This document shows, in pieces, positions 17,697 to 27,704 of a DNA stretch of 63,686 bases. How positions within the stretch are numbered: position 1 is the stretch's first letter; each line of letters opens with the position of its first letter. The notes under the pieces are model-generated. The model made no database searches. It was not told the origin of the DNA and was given only the letters and a program-made list of their open reading frames with translations. Source of the stretch: Clostridiales bacterium (GTDB lineage: Bacteria > Bacillota > Clostridia > Christensenellales > Aristaeellaceae); contig JAAYDR010000061.1 in the NCBI GenBank assembly GCA_012729115.1, positions 1-63,686 of the forward strand. The letters are read 5' to 3'. The position numbers were made by a program, and so were the translations under genes.

Positions 17697-20240
17697 TTAT
17701 GGTGCCAGCATATTGCCGCCGGGGAACGTCGAATCGTTGGTACGCAGGGTCTTCTGGTCCATATACCAGCCTACAAATTCCTTGGCAGCCAAGGAGGCTT
17801 CTCCGCCGCTCAGACCGCTGGGAATGAATACTACCACTGCAATTTCCGGCTTTTGCGTGATGGTCATGGTTTCATCATCCATTTGAAAGGGTGCAAGCAT
17901 GACGAACCAGGCATTGTTCTCCAAATCGATGGAGGTAACCTCGGCGGTTCCGGTTTTCGCGCAGACCAGGTTGCGGTATTCCCAGTTCTTGAAGTATTTG
18001 GCAGCGGTACCGCTCTCGTCCACAACGCCCTCCATTCCCTTCAGGATATAGGGCAAGTACTGCTCCGCGCCTTCAAACTGGTTCATCTGGGAGGGAGTGC
18101 GCTGGCTTAGAATGTCCCCTTCGGGAGAAGTGATGCTGTCCACAATCATCAGGTTGTTGACCTTGCCCTCGTTGCCCAGAGTGGATACATAGCGGCTTAC
18201 CGCGGCGGGGGTGAGCACGGTGATGGACTGCCCGATGGCCACCTGAATGGTCTGGCCGCCGCCCCACTTGATATCGTTGAGGTAGTTGTAGGTATCGCCG
18301 ATGACGGCCTGGAGGTATACCATCTCCCGGGACATGTTCAGCTCTTCCATGAGGATGGGGCGCATGTACTCCAGCCACTCATTCTGGTTGGTATTCACTG
18401 CCATGTCCATCAGACGCTTCACGCAGCGGTTGAGCCGGTCGTCGTCATAGGTTATGTTCCGGCTGGCCCCTTGATTGCGCAGGTGCTTCTTGATGGAGTT
18501 GAATACGATGATGGGCAGGGCGGTATCCTGGGAGGCTTCGTCCATGGCCTTGTCAGGATCATAGAGGCTGGTCTGGTTGCCCACCACGCTGCGCAGCTCT
18601 CCGGGAAGATCCACGCCGGTTTTACTGGTCAGGCCAAACTCCGAGGCATACTGGTACAGCAGCTTTTCCTCCAAACGGGAGCCCAGGGTGTAAAAAAAGT
18701 AGTTGCAGCTGTTGGACAGCCCCTGGATGATGGTCTGGTGCTGATGTTTGTACCGTTGGGAAGCGGAGATCCAGCATTTGGGTGCGGTGGAAAGGTCTCT
18801 GGTGTACTCCAGGAAGTATCCGCCGTCACTGATGGTTTCGTTGGTCAGCAGCTTCCCCTCCAGCAGGGCTGCCAGGGCGGGCACCATCTTGAAAATCGAG
18901 CCCGGTGTGCCTCTGGCGTGGATGTTGTAATTCATCAGCACATTGCGGGGGTCCGTAAGGATCTGCTTGCTCTCGGGCCCTGCTGCCGCCAGGGCGTTTA
19001 AGTCATAAGTAGGATAATTCGCCATGGCCAGCACCCGGCCCTCCATGTCGATTACCATCATGGCCGCACGCTGGGCAAGGGAGAGGGGGTATTGCATCCA
19101 TTTTCGGGTTTCGATGTCTACCTTGTTGCTTTCCAGCCAGGAGTTGAGCATCAGCTTGCTCTCCTGCACCGCCCGTGTACTGGCTACGTTATTGGCCAGC
19201 GCCCGCTCCGCCTGCTGCTGGTAACTGGCCCGGATGGTCAGTTTCACATTGCTGCCGTCTTCGGGAGCGGAGTAGCTGAGCTCCCGGGTGATCTTGCCCA
19301 CGCTGTCCCGTTCCACCTCACGGTAGCCCTGGCGCAGGTTGCTGTTTTGGGTAAGCCAATCCTCCATGGAGGCCTCGATGCCGTCCACGCCGATGGTGTC
19401 GCTATATTTATAGCCCTTTGGCTGCAGTTCCGCCCACTTGGCGGCGGAGGGGATCGCACCCATGTAGCCGATCACCTGGGCGGCCAGCGAACCTCTGGGA
19501 TACACCCGCTTGGTACCCACCGCTATCTCCATGCCGGGCAGGGTCATGGAGCGGGTTTCGATCTTGATAACCGTCTCGTAGGGTACGTCTTTGGCAATTA
19601 CAATAGGCTGCGAGTTGAACAGGTTCATCTGCATTTCTGAAAAAACGGCCATGACCTTCAGCATGGTTTCCTCGTCCATGTCCGGAGGGATCTGGTATCG
19701 GGCCTTTAGCTTTTCGATGGCCATGGCGGCAGTGGGGACGCTGGAAACGGAGTAATAGTTATTGTTGCGCCACTGGGTCTCGCGGGTCTGTAGCACAGCC
19801 TCGCTAACACCGCTGCCAAAGTTGAACTCCCATTCCTGGGTCTGGGGATTGCGCTGAATCACAAATTTGACGGAGAGCTGCCCGCCATCCCCCTCGATGA
19901 TGCCGATGGTCTCCCGGATGGATTGGGTATAGGCCCTGTACTTTTCCGCCGAGTTCTGGGAAGCGTCCCGATAAAAGGTAACGTTATAGACCAGTTCATC
20001 CTTTGCCAGAATCACGGCATCCGCATCGGTGATCATGCCCCGGCTGCCCCGCAGCGTGATGGTGGTGGTACGGCTGCTCTGCGCTTTTTGCTGATAATCC
20101 TCCGCCGATCTGAGCTGGAGGTTGGCAATGCCTGCGATCAGATAGGTGAAAATTGCGATGATAGCGCCGAAAAACACGAAAAAACGGATGCGGATATTAT
20201 ATCCTTCCCGATCCGCCTTGCGGACATTTCTGCGATTCAT
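17697..20240 (-). CDS. mrdA: Penicillin-binding protein 2 (elongation transpeptidase)
   Basis: Monofunctional class B transpeptidase that cross-links peptidoglycan made by RodA. The product has 847 residues with an N-terminal membrane helix (about 20-45) and then the pedestal/dimerisation region. Active-site motifs are in order: SIFK (Ser nucleophile and Lys), SCN and KTG in CAKTGTAEV. About 100 extra residues, including a helical charged stretch, separate SCN from KTG, making it longer than the E. coli enzyme, as in several Clostridia. The neighbours mreD and minD are in the same transcription unit. AAGGAG precedes the start. Confidence 0.93.
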   Translation of the reverse strand: MNRRNVRKADREGYNIRIRFFVFFGAIIAIFTYLIAGIANLQLRSAEDYQQKAQSSRTTTITLRGSRGMITDADAVILAKDELVYNVTFYRDASQNSAEKYRAYTQSIRETIGIIEGDGGQLSVKFVIQRNPQTQEWEFNFGSGVSEAVLQTRETQWRNNNYYSVSSVPTAAMAIEKLKARYQIPPDMDEETMLKVMAVFSEMQMNLFNSQPIVIAKDVPYETVIKIETRSMTLPGMEIAVGTKRVYPRGSLAAQVIGYMGAIPSAAKWAELQPKGYKYSDTIGVDGIEASMEDWLTQNSNLRQGYREVERDSVGKITRELSYSAPEDGSNVKLTIRASYQQQAERALANNVASTRAVQESKLMLNSWLESNKVDIETRKWMQYPLSLAQRAAMMVIDMEGRVLAMANYPTYDLNALAAAGPESKQILTDPRNVLMNYNIHARGTPGSIFKMVPALAALLEGKLLTNETISDGGYFLEYTRDLSTAPKCWISASQRYKHQHQTIIQGLSNSCNYFFYTLGSRLEEKLLYQYASEFGLTSKTGVDLPGELRSVVGNQTSLYDPDKAMDEASQDTALPIIVFNSIKKHLRNQGASRNITYDDDRLNRCVKRLMDMAVNTNQNEWLEYMRPILMEELNMSREMVYLQAVIGDTYNYLNDIKWGGGQTIQVAIGQSITVLTPAAVSRYVSTLGNEGKVNNLMIVDSITSPEGDILSQRTPSQMNQFEGAEQYLPYILKGMEGVVDESGTAAKYFKNWEYRNLVCAKTGTAEVTSIDLENNAWFVMLAPFQMDDETMTITQKPEIAVVVFIPSGLSGGEASLAAKEFVGWYMDQKTLRTNDSTFPGGNMLAP

Positions 20241-20271
20241 CAGCGATCTCCTTTCTCATCCTTTGTTGTGT

Positions 20272-20817
20272 TTAGCGGGCCTTCTTCAACTTGTATACCC
20301 CCAGCCACCAGCGGAGGGGAAACTGGAGCAGGCCGGACAGTACGGTGGAGTATATCACGTCGATCAGTGCTCGCCCGATATGCCCGCCGTTAATGGCTAC
20401 GCCGTTGAGAGAAATATAGAACAGGTTCACCGCTTCAAACACCGTAACACTCAGAGCGGCGCAGAGGGGAGTGCGGATGTGGGCGTGCAGGGTGATGCTG
20501 CGCTTTCCTGTGCTGCGTTCCTCCTCAAGCCTGCGCTCGCTTTTATCCGAAAAGGCCAAGGCTCCCAGCATGGCGCAAACCGGATAGAGAATCAGGCTGA
20601 TGTAGTCCAGCACGGGGAGCATAATCTCAAGCAGATAACCGATGGTCAGGGACATGAAAAACGTATATTTGCGCCCAAGGCCTACGGTAACGACGGCCAC
20701 CAGGACCAAGGCCAGGTTTGGGGCTACATCCCACAGGGACATGTGAATGGCGGCGGTGGTTTGCAGCAGGTAAGCCAGCAGCGTCAGCGCCACCACCTTG
20801 GCAAGCTTGGAGATCAT
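20272..20817 (-). CDS. mreD: Rod shape-determining protein MreD
   Basis: Small integral membrane partner of MreC, MreB and RodA in the elongasome. The product has 181 residues with about five hydrophobic segments and a charged central loop (KSERRLEEERSTGK). Sequence conservation in MreD is low, so the call rests mainly on size, topology and its place between mreC and mrdA. The start codon is 6 bases after the mreC stop, and the ribosome binding site (GAGGA) lies inside the end of mreC. Confidence 0.88.
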   Translation of the reverse strand: MISKLAKVVALTLLAYLLQTTAAIHMSLWDVAPNLALVLVAVVTVGLGRKYTFFMSLTIGYLLEIMLPVLDYISLILYPVCAMLGALAFSDKSERRLEEERSTGKRSITLHAHIRTPLCAALSVTVFEAVNLFYISLNGVAINGGHIGRALIDVIYSTVLSGLLQFPLRWWLGVYKLKKAR

Positions 20818-20823
20818 GCTATC

Positions 20824-22041
20824 CTAGTCCTCCTCTACGGAAACATCCAGAGGAAGGGGAGTGGGGGTGGGCGAGGCTGTGGGAGCCAGGGTGTAGCCGT
20901 AGGAGGAGTCTGTCTGCTGGTCAAGGGGCACCTGGTACTCTACACTGTTCCCACCTCCCGGCGTGGGGGTGGGAGCAGGGGTACTGCCGGGAACCGTCAC
21001 TGTGGGGGTGGGTTCCGGAGAGGGGGTGGGCGTGGGGGCAAGCTGGTAGAAATCATTACCAATTTTGATGGTGGGGATAGGCATCGGTGAATCGAGCGGT
21101 GTAAACTCCATCCCCTGGGTTCCATCCCCTGTCTGAGACTGGACCGCCTCGGCATCGGGCTTGTAACGCAGGACGATCACGTATTCGATGTGTTCAAAAT
21201 CCGCCTGGGGCTCCACCACAATGTATTGCTTATTGCTTTCCATACCCCGGGTACTCTCCCGGACAGTGCCGATGGGGATGCCTTTGGGAAAGGACATACC
21301 TACACCGGAGGTCACCACCAAATCCCCTGGGCGGGGCAGGTGATCTTCAGGCAAGTAATACATGCGGCACATGGCCTGGCCATCAATGCCCAGGGTTCCA
21401 CGCACCGTTCCCTGGTCCCGGCGGGAGCCGGATATCAGGGCTGCGATGCTGGCTTCGCTGTCGATGATGGTTCGAACCGCGCTTTTGGTTGGGGATACGT
21501 CATAGGTATATCCCACCAAAGCGCCCCCCATGGTGACAGCCATAAAATTATCAATGCCGTCATTTGAACCTTTGTTGATGGTAAAGCTTGAAAAATAGTT
21601 GCCCTCGTTACGGGCAATAACCGTACACACCAGCGGGTTCATGCTTTCATTGATAGAGACCTCTTCGTAAAGGTCTTCATAGACCGACAGTTTCTGCTGC
21701 AGTTCTGCAGCCAGCATGGCCTGATAGACAAGCTGCTCGTTTTCCTGTTTCAGATTGTTATACTCCAGTTCCAGAGTGGAACGGAGCTTCAAACGGTACA
21801 GGTAGTTTACCACACCGTCTACAATGGCGGAAAAGCCGTTTTGGATGGGGGTCATGATGCCGGATACGGCGTTGCCCGGTCCGTTGAGTGCGTCGTTCTT
21901 GGTGATGACGGCCAACAGATGGGTTCCGGAAAGCCCCAACAGGATCACGGCTATGCCGACTAAAAGGATGCGCCGGAAGATCCGCCTTCCTGTGCTGTCC
22001 GTGCTTTTACGCCGTTCCGTTTTGGGAACCTTTAACCTCAT
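20824..22041 (-). CDS. mreC: Rod shape-determining protein MreC
   Basis: Scaffold protein outside the membrane that links MreB with PBP2/RodA. The product has 405 residues: a basic N-terminus, one membrane helix (about 24-45), a coiled coil (about 70-115), and the beta-rich MreC domain with VIARNEGNYFSSFTINKGSNDG and a VVTSGVG segment. The C-terminal 90 residues are an unusual Pro/Thr repeat (PTPTPSPEPTPT and similar), probably a cell-wall-spanning tail. GGAGG is 6 bases before the start. Confidence 0.93.
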   Translation of the reverse strand: MRLKVPKTERRKSTDSTGRRIFRRILLVGIAVILLGLSGTHLLAVITKNDALNGPGNAVSGIMTPIQNGFSAIVDGVVNYLYRLKLRSTLELEYNNLKQENEQLVYQAMLAAELQQKLSVYEDLYEEVSINESMNPLVCTVIARNEGNYFSSFTINKGSNDGIDNFMAVTMGGALVGYTYDVSPTKSAVRTIIDSEASIAALISGSRRDQGTVRGTLGIDGQAMCRMYYLPEDHLPRPGDLVVTSGVGMSFPKGIPIGTVRESTRGMESNKQYIVVEPQADFEHIEYVIVLRYKPDAEAVQSQTGDGTQGMEFTPLDSPMPIPTIKIGNDFYQLAPTPTPSPEPTPTVTVPGSTPAPTPTPGGGNSVEYQVPLDQQTDSSYGYTLAPTASPTPTPLPLDVSVEED

Positions 22042-22090
22042 GCCGGAACCTCCGATTCATATTGGCCGTCATTGGCTGGGGGTCTGTCCG

Positions 22091-23119
22091 TTAACTTTGC
22101 TTCAGGAAGCTGGTTCTGCCCAGGTGATAGAGCAGATCAAAGTTCTCAATGATGTTTCCAAGCCCCAGGGCTGCACAGTCCATGGGCTCCTTGGCCAGGA
22201 GCACAGGGATGCCCAGCTCGCTGGCAATCAGCTGATCCATGCCATACAGCAACGCCCCGCCGCCCGTCAGGTAGATGCCGTTGTGCATTACATCCGCCGC
22301 CAGTTCCGGAGGGGTGCGTTCCAGCACCCATTTGATGGCGCTTAAGATGGCCAGGCAGGGTTCCCGGATGGCCTGATAGATCTGGGTGGAGGTGATCTCC
22401 GTGGTCTGGGGCAGATTGGTAACGATATCCCGGCCCCTGATCCGAGCACGGCGTTCTTCCCTGGTGGGCAAGCCCGAGCCCAGGTCCAGTTTGACCTCTT
22501 CGGCTGTACGGTCTCCGATGAGGATATTGAACTCCCGCTTGATGAAGTTGATGATGGATTCGTCCATCTTCACGCCGCCCACCCGGATAGAATGGCTGAT
22601 TACGATGCCTCCCAGGGAGATCACCGCTACATCCGTAGTGCCGCCGCCGATGTCCACCACCATGCAGCCGTTGGGATCAAAAACAGGCAGGCCGCTGCCC
22701 AGGGCCGAAGCAAAGGGCTTCTCCACCAGGAACACCTTTCGGGAGCCTGCGTACTTGGCTGCCTCGCTGACAGCCCTGCGCTCAATGGGGGAAATAGAGC
22801 AGGGATAAGTTAAAAACAACCGGGGCTTCACCAGATAGCTGGAGCCGATGGCCTTGCGGGTAAAATATTGGATGAGTATCTCCGTCATGTCAAAATCAGT
22901 AATGACGCCCTCCCGCATGGGGCGTACCGCCATAACGCCGTCTGTGGTGCGACCCAGCATGATCTTTGCATCATCGCCCACGGCGCGGACCTTGCGCTCA
23001 TTGCTGCTTTCCACTACCACAATGGTTGGCTCACTGATCATAATGCCCTTGTGTTTGACATAGACCAGGGTATTGCTGGTACCCAAATCAACACCCAGGT
23101 CAAGTGCCACAAAGCCCAT
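22091..23119 (-). CDS. mreB: Rod shape-determining protein MreB
   Basis: Actin-like ATPase that forms membrane-bound filaments guiding lateral wall synthesis. The product has 342 residues, the normal length. ATP-binding motifs are visible: DLGVDLGTSNTLVY (phosphate 1), DIGGGTTDVAV (phosphate 2) and LTGGGALLYGMD (adenosine). The start is 2 bases after the maf stop with only a weak ribosome binding site, so translation is probably coupled to maf. Confidence 0.96.
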   Translation of the reverse strand: MGFVALDLGVDLGTSNTLVYVKHKGIMISEPTIVVVESSNERKVRAVGDDAKIMLGRTTDGVMAVRPMREGVITDFDMTEILIQYFTRKAIGSSYLVKPRLFLTYPCSISPIERRAVSEAAKYAGSRKVFLVEKPFASALGSGLPVFDPNGCMVVDIGGGTTDVAVISLGGIVISHSIRVGGVKMDESIINFIKREFNILIGDRTAEEVKLDLGSGLPTREERRARIRGRDIVTNLPQTTEITSTQIYQAIREPCLAILSAIKWVLERTPPELAADVMHNGIYLTGGGALLYGMDQLIASELGIPVLLAKEPMDCAALGLGNIIENFDLLYHLGRTSFLKQS

Positions 23120-23121
23120 AG

Positions 23122-23754
23122 CTACACATCCGTTTCCGTATCGTTAGTCTGGCAAGGCCGGGAAGCCAGCGGGAGGGTAATCCCCGCGTTTTGAAGCATC
23201 TCGCCCACAAGGGCCAAGGGCAGCCCGATCACGTTGGAAGGGCTTCCTTCGATGCGGGAGATAAAAATTCCGCTGATCCCCTGGATGGCATAGGCTCCAG
23301 CTTTGTCCATTGGCTCGCCGGTGGCTACATATCGGTCGATCATTACCTGAGAGAGGGGGATGAATTCCACCCGGGTCACCTCTACGCGGGTATCAACAAG
23401 ACCGTTGGGCCCCCGCAGGCATACACCGGTATACACGTCATGCCAGCGACCAGACAGTTTGCGGAGCATCACCGCGGCATCACGTGCATCCTTAGGTTTC
23501 CCAAGGATTTGATCATCCACACATACCAATGTGTCGGCGGCCAGCACCAACCGGTCAGGGTAAAGGGCGGCCACTTCACTGCATTTATCATGGGCGATTT
23601 TGGCCACCTGTTCCCGACCGCCACCCAAGGCGTTCTCCGGACCATGAGAAGGGACGATCTCAAAGGGGAGACCAAAATGGGACATCAAATCGCGTCTGCG
23701 GGGCGAAGCGGAAGCCAAAATCAGAGGCAGTGGTGAGGGAATGCATGAATACAA
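23122..23754 (-). CDS. maf: Maf-like nucleoside triphosphate pyrophosphatase
   Basis: Hydrolyses dTTP/UTP or modified nucleotides to the monophosphate, keeping them out of nucleic acids. The product has 210 residues. The family motif LILASASPRRRDL lies at the N-terminus, with AADTLV and GKPKD in the middle and GSPSNVIGLPL near the end. I chose TTG 23754 because GGAGG ends 7 bases upstream; the longer frame (to 23793) reads through this ribosome binding site. It is the first gene of the mre unit, a common Clostridia arrangement. Confidence 0.9.
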   Translation of the reverse strand: MYSCIPSPLPLILASASPRRRDLMSHFGLPFEIVPSHGPENALGGGREQVAKIAHDKCSEVAALYPDRLVLAADTLVCVDDQILGKPKDARDAAVMLRKLSGRWHDVYTGVCLRGPNGLVDTRVEVTRVEFIPLSQVMIDRYVATGEPMDKAGAYAIQGISGIFISRIEGSPSNVIGLPLALVGEMLQNAGITLPLASRPCQTNDTETDV

Positions 23755-23818
23755 AAGCACACCTCCATGATGGGCATTGCTGAGCGATGGCATAGCTCAA
23801 CACAGCCTGGAACAACTT

Positions 23819-23846
23819 ATTATAGCACAAAATTGCATTCTGGCAA
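23819..23846 (-). promoter_or_regulatory. Promoter of the maf-mreBCD-mrdA-minD-rodA operon
   Basis: Minus strand TTGCCA, 16-base spacer, TATAAT. The -10 is 65 bases before the maf start. Confidence 0.7.
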
Positions 23847-23936
23847 TGCGGTCACAAGGGGGTACAGGGTGTAACAAATCAGCGGAGCCGCCCAGCGAAG
23901 CAGCCTGCAATGGGCCGATTTCAAAACAGGGAGGCC

Positions 23937-23966
23937 TTGCCAGCGGGATGGAAATGATGTTACAAT
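23937..23966 (+). promoter_or_regulatory. Candidate promoter for the amine-oxidase-like flavoprotein
   Basis: TTGCCA, 18-base spacer, TACAAT, about 88 bases before the start codon. The remaining gap between maf and this gene shows nothing else. Confidence 0.5.
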
Positions 23967-24054
23967 ACGCCAGATGCCTTTTTACGCCGCTTTGTTGAGG
24001 CGCATGCAGCTCGAAAAGGCCGAAGCAGCTGTTGGCGGAGGGGAGAAAGCACCT

Positions 24055-25623
24055 ATGAAGCATGTTGTCATTATCGGCGCGGGGCCTGCAGGTCTCACTG
24101 CCGCTTACGAATTGCTGGCAAAGCACGAAGGATACCGTGTCACAGTCCTGGAAAAGAGCGATGCCATCGGGGGGATCTCCAAGACGGTCCCCCATGAAGG
24201 CAACCGGATGGACATCGGCGGTCACCGTTTTTTCAGCAAGGATGCCCGGGTCATGGCCTGGTGGCATGAGATCATGCCGCTGCAGGGGGTTCCCTCCCTG
24301 GACGACGCCAAGTTGGGCCGGGAAGTGAAGCTCACCCCCGGCGGGCCGGACCCTCAGCAGGAGGACCGTGTGATGTTGGTTCGCAACCGGGTGAGCCGGA
24401 TCTATTACCAGCACCAATTTTTCGATTATCCCATCAGCCTTAAATGGCAGACCCTCAAAACCATGGGCTTTGGTACCACCCTTCAGGTGGGTTTCAGCTA
24501 CATCAAGGCCGCGCTATTCAAGAAACCGGAAACATCCCTGGAAAACTTCTATATCAACAGCTTTGGCAAGAAATTATACAGCATGTTTTTTGAGGGATAT
24601 ACGGAAAAGCTTTGGGGACGGCACCCCAGGGAGATTTCGGCGGACTGGGGCGCGCAGCGGACCAAAGGCCTGAGCGTACGGGGCATTTTATTGGATATGC
24701 TATCCAAGATCTTCATGAGCAAGGAAAAGCGGGCACAAAAGGTCCAGACTTCTTTGATCGAGGAGTTTTATTACCCCAAATTCGGGCCCGGTCAGCTCTG
24801 GGAGATCGTGGCCCGGGAGGTGACAAACCTGGGCGGTGAAGTGCGGATGAACTGCCAGGTCACCGGCGTACAGACCCAGGACGGCAGAATCACTGCCCTG
24901 TGCTACCGGGAAGGGGACGTGGAAAAAACCCTGGAGGGGGATATCTTCTTTTCCTCCATGCCCATCAAGGATCTTCTCCAGGGGATGCAGAACGCGCCCC
25001 AGAGGATACGGGAAATTGCCAAGGGCCTGCCCTACCGGGATTTTGTCACGGTGGGTCTGCTGGTAGACCGGTTGAACCTGGAAAACAAGACTCATCTGAA
25101 AACCCTCGGCAATATCGTACCGGACTGCTGGATCTATGTCCAGGACACCAATGTCAGGATGGGGCGCATCCAGATTTTTAACAACTGGTCCCCCTATATG
25201 GTGAAGGATCCGGAGCATACGGTATGGATCGGCCTGGAGTATTTCTGCGACGAGGGAGACGCATTCTGGAATCTTTCCCAGGAAGACTGCGTGGCCATGG
25301 CCATTGACGAACTGATCACCATGGGGATTATCTCCGGGCGGGAGCAGGTGCTGGACAGCCATCGGGAGCGAGTGCAAAAGGCTTATCCCGCTTACTTTGA
25401 CACCTACGAGGAGATCAACACCCTGGTGGATTATCTGAATACCTATGAAAATTTATATTGCGTAGGACGTAATGGACAGCACCGATACAACAACATGGAC
25501 CATTCCATGGTGACCGCCTTTGAGGCTGTCAGGAATATAACCCAGAATATTAATTGCAAGGAAAACATTTGGAATGTGAACACTGAAAAGTCGTATCATG
25601 AGGAGAAGGAAAGCGGCAAGTAG
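24055..25623 (+). CDS. NAD(P)/FAD-dependent amine-oxidase-like oxidoreductase
   Basis: The product has 522 residues. The N-terminal dinucleotide-binding motif is [17 protein letters not shown], followed by GGISKTV and the family pattern [10 protein letters not shown]. It resembles a UDP-galactopyranose-mutase/protoporphyrinogen-oxidase-like group often found with cell-surface polysaccharide genes, but no such genes are adjacent here. The C-terminal [18 protein letters not shown] segment matches the FAD-contacting end of this group. The start is at ATG 24055 after GGAGGGG. The substrate is unknown. It converges on a Gfo/Idh gene with only 8 bases between. Confidence 0.75.
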   Translation: MKHVVIIGAGPAGLTAAYELLAKHEGYRVTVLEKSDAIGGISKTVPHEGNRMDIGGHRFFSKDARVMAWWHEIMPLQGVPSLDDAKLGREVKLTPGGPDPQQEDRVMLVRNRVSRIYYQHQFFDYPISLKWQTLKTMGFGTTLQVGFSYIKAALFKKPETSLENFYINSFGKKLYSMFFEGYTEKLWGRHPREISADWGAQRTKGLSVRGILLDMLSKIFMSKEKRAQKVQTSLIEEFYYPKFGPGQLWEIVAREVTNLGGEVRMNCQVTGVQTQDGRITALCYREGDVEKTLEGDIFFSSMPIKDLLQGMQNAPQRIREIAKGLPYRDFVTVGLLVDRLNLENKTHLKTLGNIVPDCWIYVQDTNVRMGRIQIFNNWSPYMVKDPEHTVWIGLEYFCDEGDAFWNLSQEDCVAMAIDELITMGIISGREQVLDSHRERVQKAYPAYFDTYEEINTLVDYLNTYENLYCVGRNGQHRYNNMDHSMVTAFEAVRNITQNINCKENIWNVNTEKSYHEEKESGK

Positions 25624-25631
25624 GGTCTCTT

Positions 25632-26609
25632 TCAGTGCTTGCGCTTTGCAAAATCAATCCCATTCTCCGCCCGGATGGCGTCCATCACCCGAAGCGTACT
25701 CTGTGTCCACCGGTGATAGGGCTCTGCCAGGCCGGGGTTTTTTGTCATCTTCATGAAACGGAAAATCTCATAAGCCATATCATGTTCCCGTGTCTCCAGG
25801 GGAATCAAGGTGGTTTCACCGCTGCGAAAGCGAAGCTCCGCCTGGGTCGGGATGGGAAAAGGGGAGAGGGTCAGGGAGCCGGCCTCCCCTTCGATAACGG
25901 CAGGACGCAGGCTCTGATGCACCTTGGAGTAACACAGATGCACCTGCATCCCGCCAAAGTCACACAAAGCTGAGCCGCAGACGTCAATGGAATCGTCGAT
26001 GAAGGATGCCAGGGAAACCACCTTGCCGGGCTCGCCCAGCAGCATCACCATCCAGTGAACGCAGTATACTCCCAGGTCCATCAGCGCACCGTTGGCCAAG
26101 GTGGGGTTAAATGCGTTGTCCACAATTCCTTCCTTGAAGCGGTCATAGCGGGAAGAGTACTGGGCATAGGGGAACTCGGCATATCGCAAAGTCCCAAGCT
26201 TGGGCAGCAGCTCCCGGATTGTCTCCAGTGCAGGCAGATGCGCGGGCCGCATGGCCTCCAGCAGCAGGAGGCCCCGTTTTCCTGCCTGCTCCAGCAGCGG
26301 TATAAGTTCCTTTTCACTGGGAACGATGGGCTTCTCGCACAACACATGCTTGCCTGCCAGCAGCATGCTTCCTATCTGCTGATAATGGAAAGCGTTGGGG
26401 CTGGCAATGTACACCGCGTCGATGTTTTGATCCCGGCTCAGTTCTGCAAAATCCCAGCAGGCGGACTTGGTCCCCCACCTTTCTGCATTTTGCAGAGCCT
26501 GCTCACGGGTGCGGGAGTATGCAGTCTGCAGCACCAGATTTTCGCATTCCCTGGCTGCCCTTACAAACCGATCCGCAATGAAATTGGAGCCCACAATGGC
26601 AAAGCGCAT
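25632..26609 (-). CDS. Gfo/Idh/MocA family oxidoreductase
   Basis: NAD(P)-dependent sugar or cyclitol dehydrogenase family. The product has 325 residues. The Rossmann start FAIVGSNFIADRF and the signature CEKPIVPS (Lys is the usual catalytic/cofactor residue) are visible, as is a GALMDLGVYCVHW helix carrying the usual Asp and His positions. AGGGAGG precedes the start. This is one of three family members in the window; it stands alone and opposite to its neighbours, near the catabolic island. The substrate cannot be read from the sequence. Confidence 0.85.
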   Translation of the reverse strand: MRFAIVGSNFIADRFVRAARECENLVLQTAYSRTREQALQNAERWGTKSACWDFAELSRDQNIDAVYIASPNAFHYQQIGSMLLAGKHVLCEKPIVPSEKELIPLLEQAGKRGLLLLEAMRPAHLPALETIRELLPKLGTLRYAEFPYAQYSSRYDRFKEGIVDNAFNPTLANGALMDLGVYCVHWMVMLLGEPGKVVSLASFIDDSIDVCGSALCDFGGMQVHLCYSKVHQSLRPAVIEGEAGSLTLSPFPIPTQAELRFRSGETTLIPLETREHDMAYEIFRFMKMTKNPGLAEPYHRWTQSTLRVMDAIRAENGIDFAKRKH

Positions 26610-26920
26610 GAAAGAACCTCCCTATCGGTGATGTGGCTCTCGCCAGGATCAGAGAATATAGAACCTTCGTCCCCGCCCCTCTGGCAGGCTTCACGGATCA
26701 CAACCTGAGTTTGGGGCGGACCCATGGCGCCTGCCATACACGGCCCCTGTAAGCTGCTTTGAGCTGCAGCACCGTTTCCAGTGGGCTCCTTGAAAAATAA
26801 TGGGACTGCATCCACAGGAGCGGGCGCAGTCCGCGGTTGATCCCCCTTGCACGTTTTGCAAGTCGTTTCACTCTACCTGGCAAGACACTCCGCGGTGCTT
26901 GATGTTTTCATCCCGGTTGT
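26610..26920. other. Intergenic region between a Gfo/Idh gene and the KDPG-aldolase gene
   Basis: About 310 bases without a convincing gene. Short open frames here lack ribosome binding sites and family features. A probable terminator for the aldolase gene (26792-26832, minus) is the only element I can support. Confidence 0.6.
26792..26832 (-). terminator. Probable terminator of the KDPG-aldolase gene
   Basis: 7-bp stem GGACTGC / GCAGTCC; read on the minus strand it is followed by the T-rich CATTATTTTTC. It lies about 90 bases past the aldolase stop. Confidence 0.45.
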
Positions 26921-27562
26921 TTAACCCGCAACTTTTCGATATTCCGCAGCCAGTTCGGTAATCTGGCTCCACTGACCGGCCAGAATCCACTCTTTGTTGA
27001 CAAGATTGCCCCCTACCCCCAATCCACAGCACCCCGCGGAAAGAAAATCGGCCGCGTTTTTCTCGGTAATGCCGCCTACCCCCAGTAGGGGAATATGGCT
27101 CAAGGGAGCTCGGACTGCCTTTACATAGGTTGGACCCAGGTTGCCTGCTGGGAACAGCTTCACGGCATCAGCGCCGGCCTCGTAGGCTGCCTGAATTTCA
27201 CTGGGGGTCATGGCACCTGGCAAGGCAACCAGTCCCATGTCCTTAACCTTGCGGATCAGTGCTGGATTTGTGTTGGGTGTGATAATATACTTTGCGCCTG
27301 CATCGGCAGCCATCTTCAATTGCTCCTGGGTCAACACCGTACCCGCGCCCACCAGCATTTTACCCTCCATATGGCAGCGGATGGCTTTGATGGCAAGCGC
27401 TGTGTCCTTCCAAGTTTCAGGTTTGGCCTGGTCAAAGGTAATCTCCATCAGATCAATCCCGCCCGCATATAACGCGTCGGCCAACCCCAACATTGGCTCT
27501 GGAGAAAATCCGCGAACGATAGCAATCACCTTGCGGGCAAGCACCCATTCCATGGCTGTCAT
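26921..27562 (-). CDS. eda: 2-keto-3-deoxy-6-phosphogluconate/KHG-type aldolase
   Basis: Class I aldolase that cleaves 2-keto-3-deoxy sugar acids into pyruvate and an aldehyde. The product has 213 residues, the usual size. The Schiff-base lysine is K135 in AVKLFPAG, the general base is E40 in LMEITF, and the phosphate-binding GAGTVLT loop is present. It has its own promoter, and the regulator gene next to it suggests joint control with the SDR/IlvD-type dehydratase operon on the other strand, which would produce its substrate type. Whether the natural substrate is phosphorylated is not visible. Confidence 0.85.
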   Translation of the reverse strand: MTAMEWVLARKVIAIVRGFSPEPMLGLADALYAGGIDLMEITFDQAKPETWKDTALAIKAIRCHMEGKMLVGAGTVLTQEQLKMAADAGAKYIITPNTNPALIRKVKDMGLVALPGAMTPSEIQAAYEAGADAVKLFPAGNLGPTYVKAVRAPLSHIPLLGVGGITEKNAADFLSAGCCGLGVGGNLVNKEWILAGQWSQITELAAEYRKVAG

Positions 27563-27599
27563 CTTTGATTTCCATTCCTTTCATCACATATGTTTTTTA

Positions 27600-27629
27600 A
27601 GTATAGCTGTGTCCATCACCGTATGTCAA
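27600..27629 (-). promoter_or_regulatory. Promoter of the KDPG-aldolase gene
   Basis: Minus strand TTGACA (perfect), 18-base spacer, TATACT, 37 bases before the start codon. Confidence 0.7.
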
Positions 27630-27704
27630 AGAGAAAAGAAAGCCTGCATTTCTGTAAAATCCGACTTGTGCAGGGGGAAGATCTATGATAACATATTATT
27701 TTTT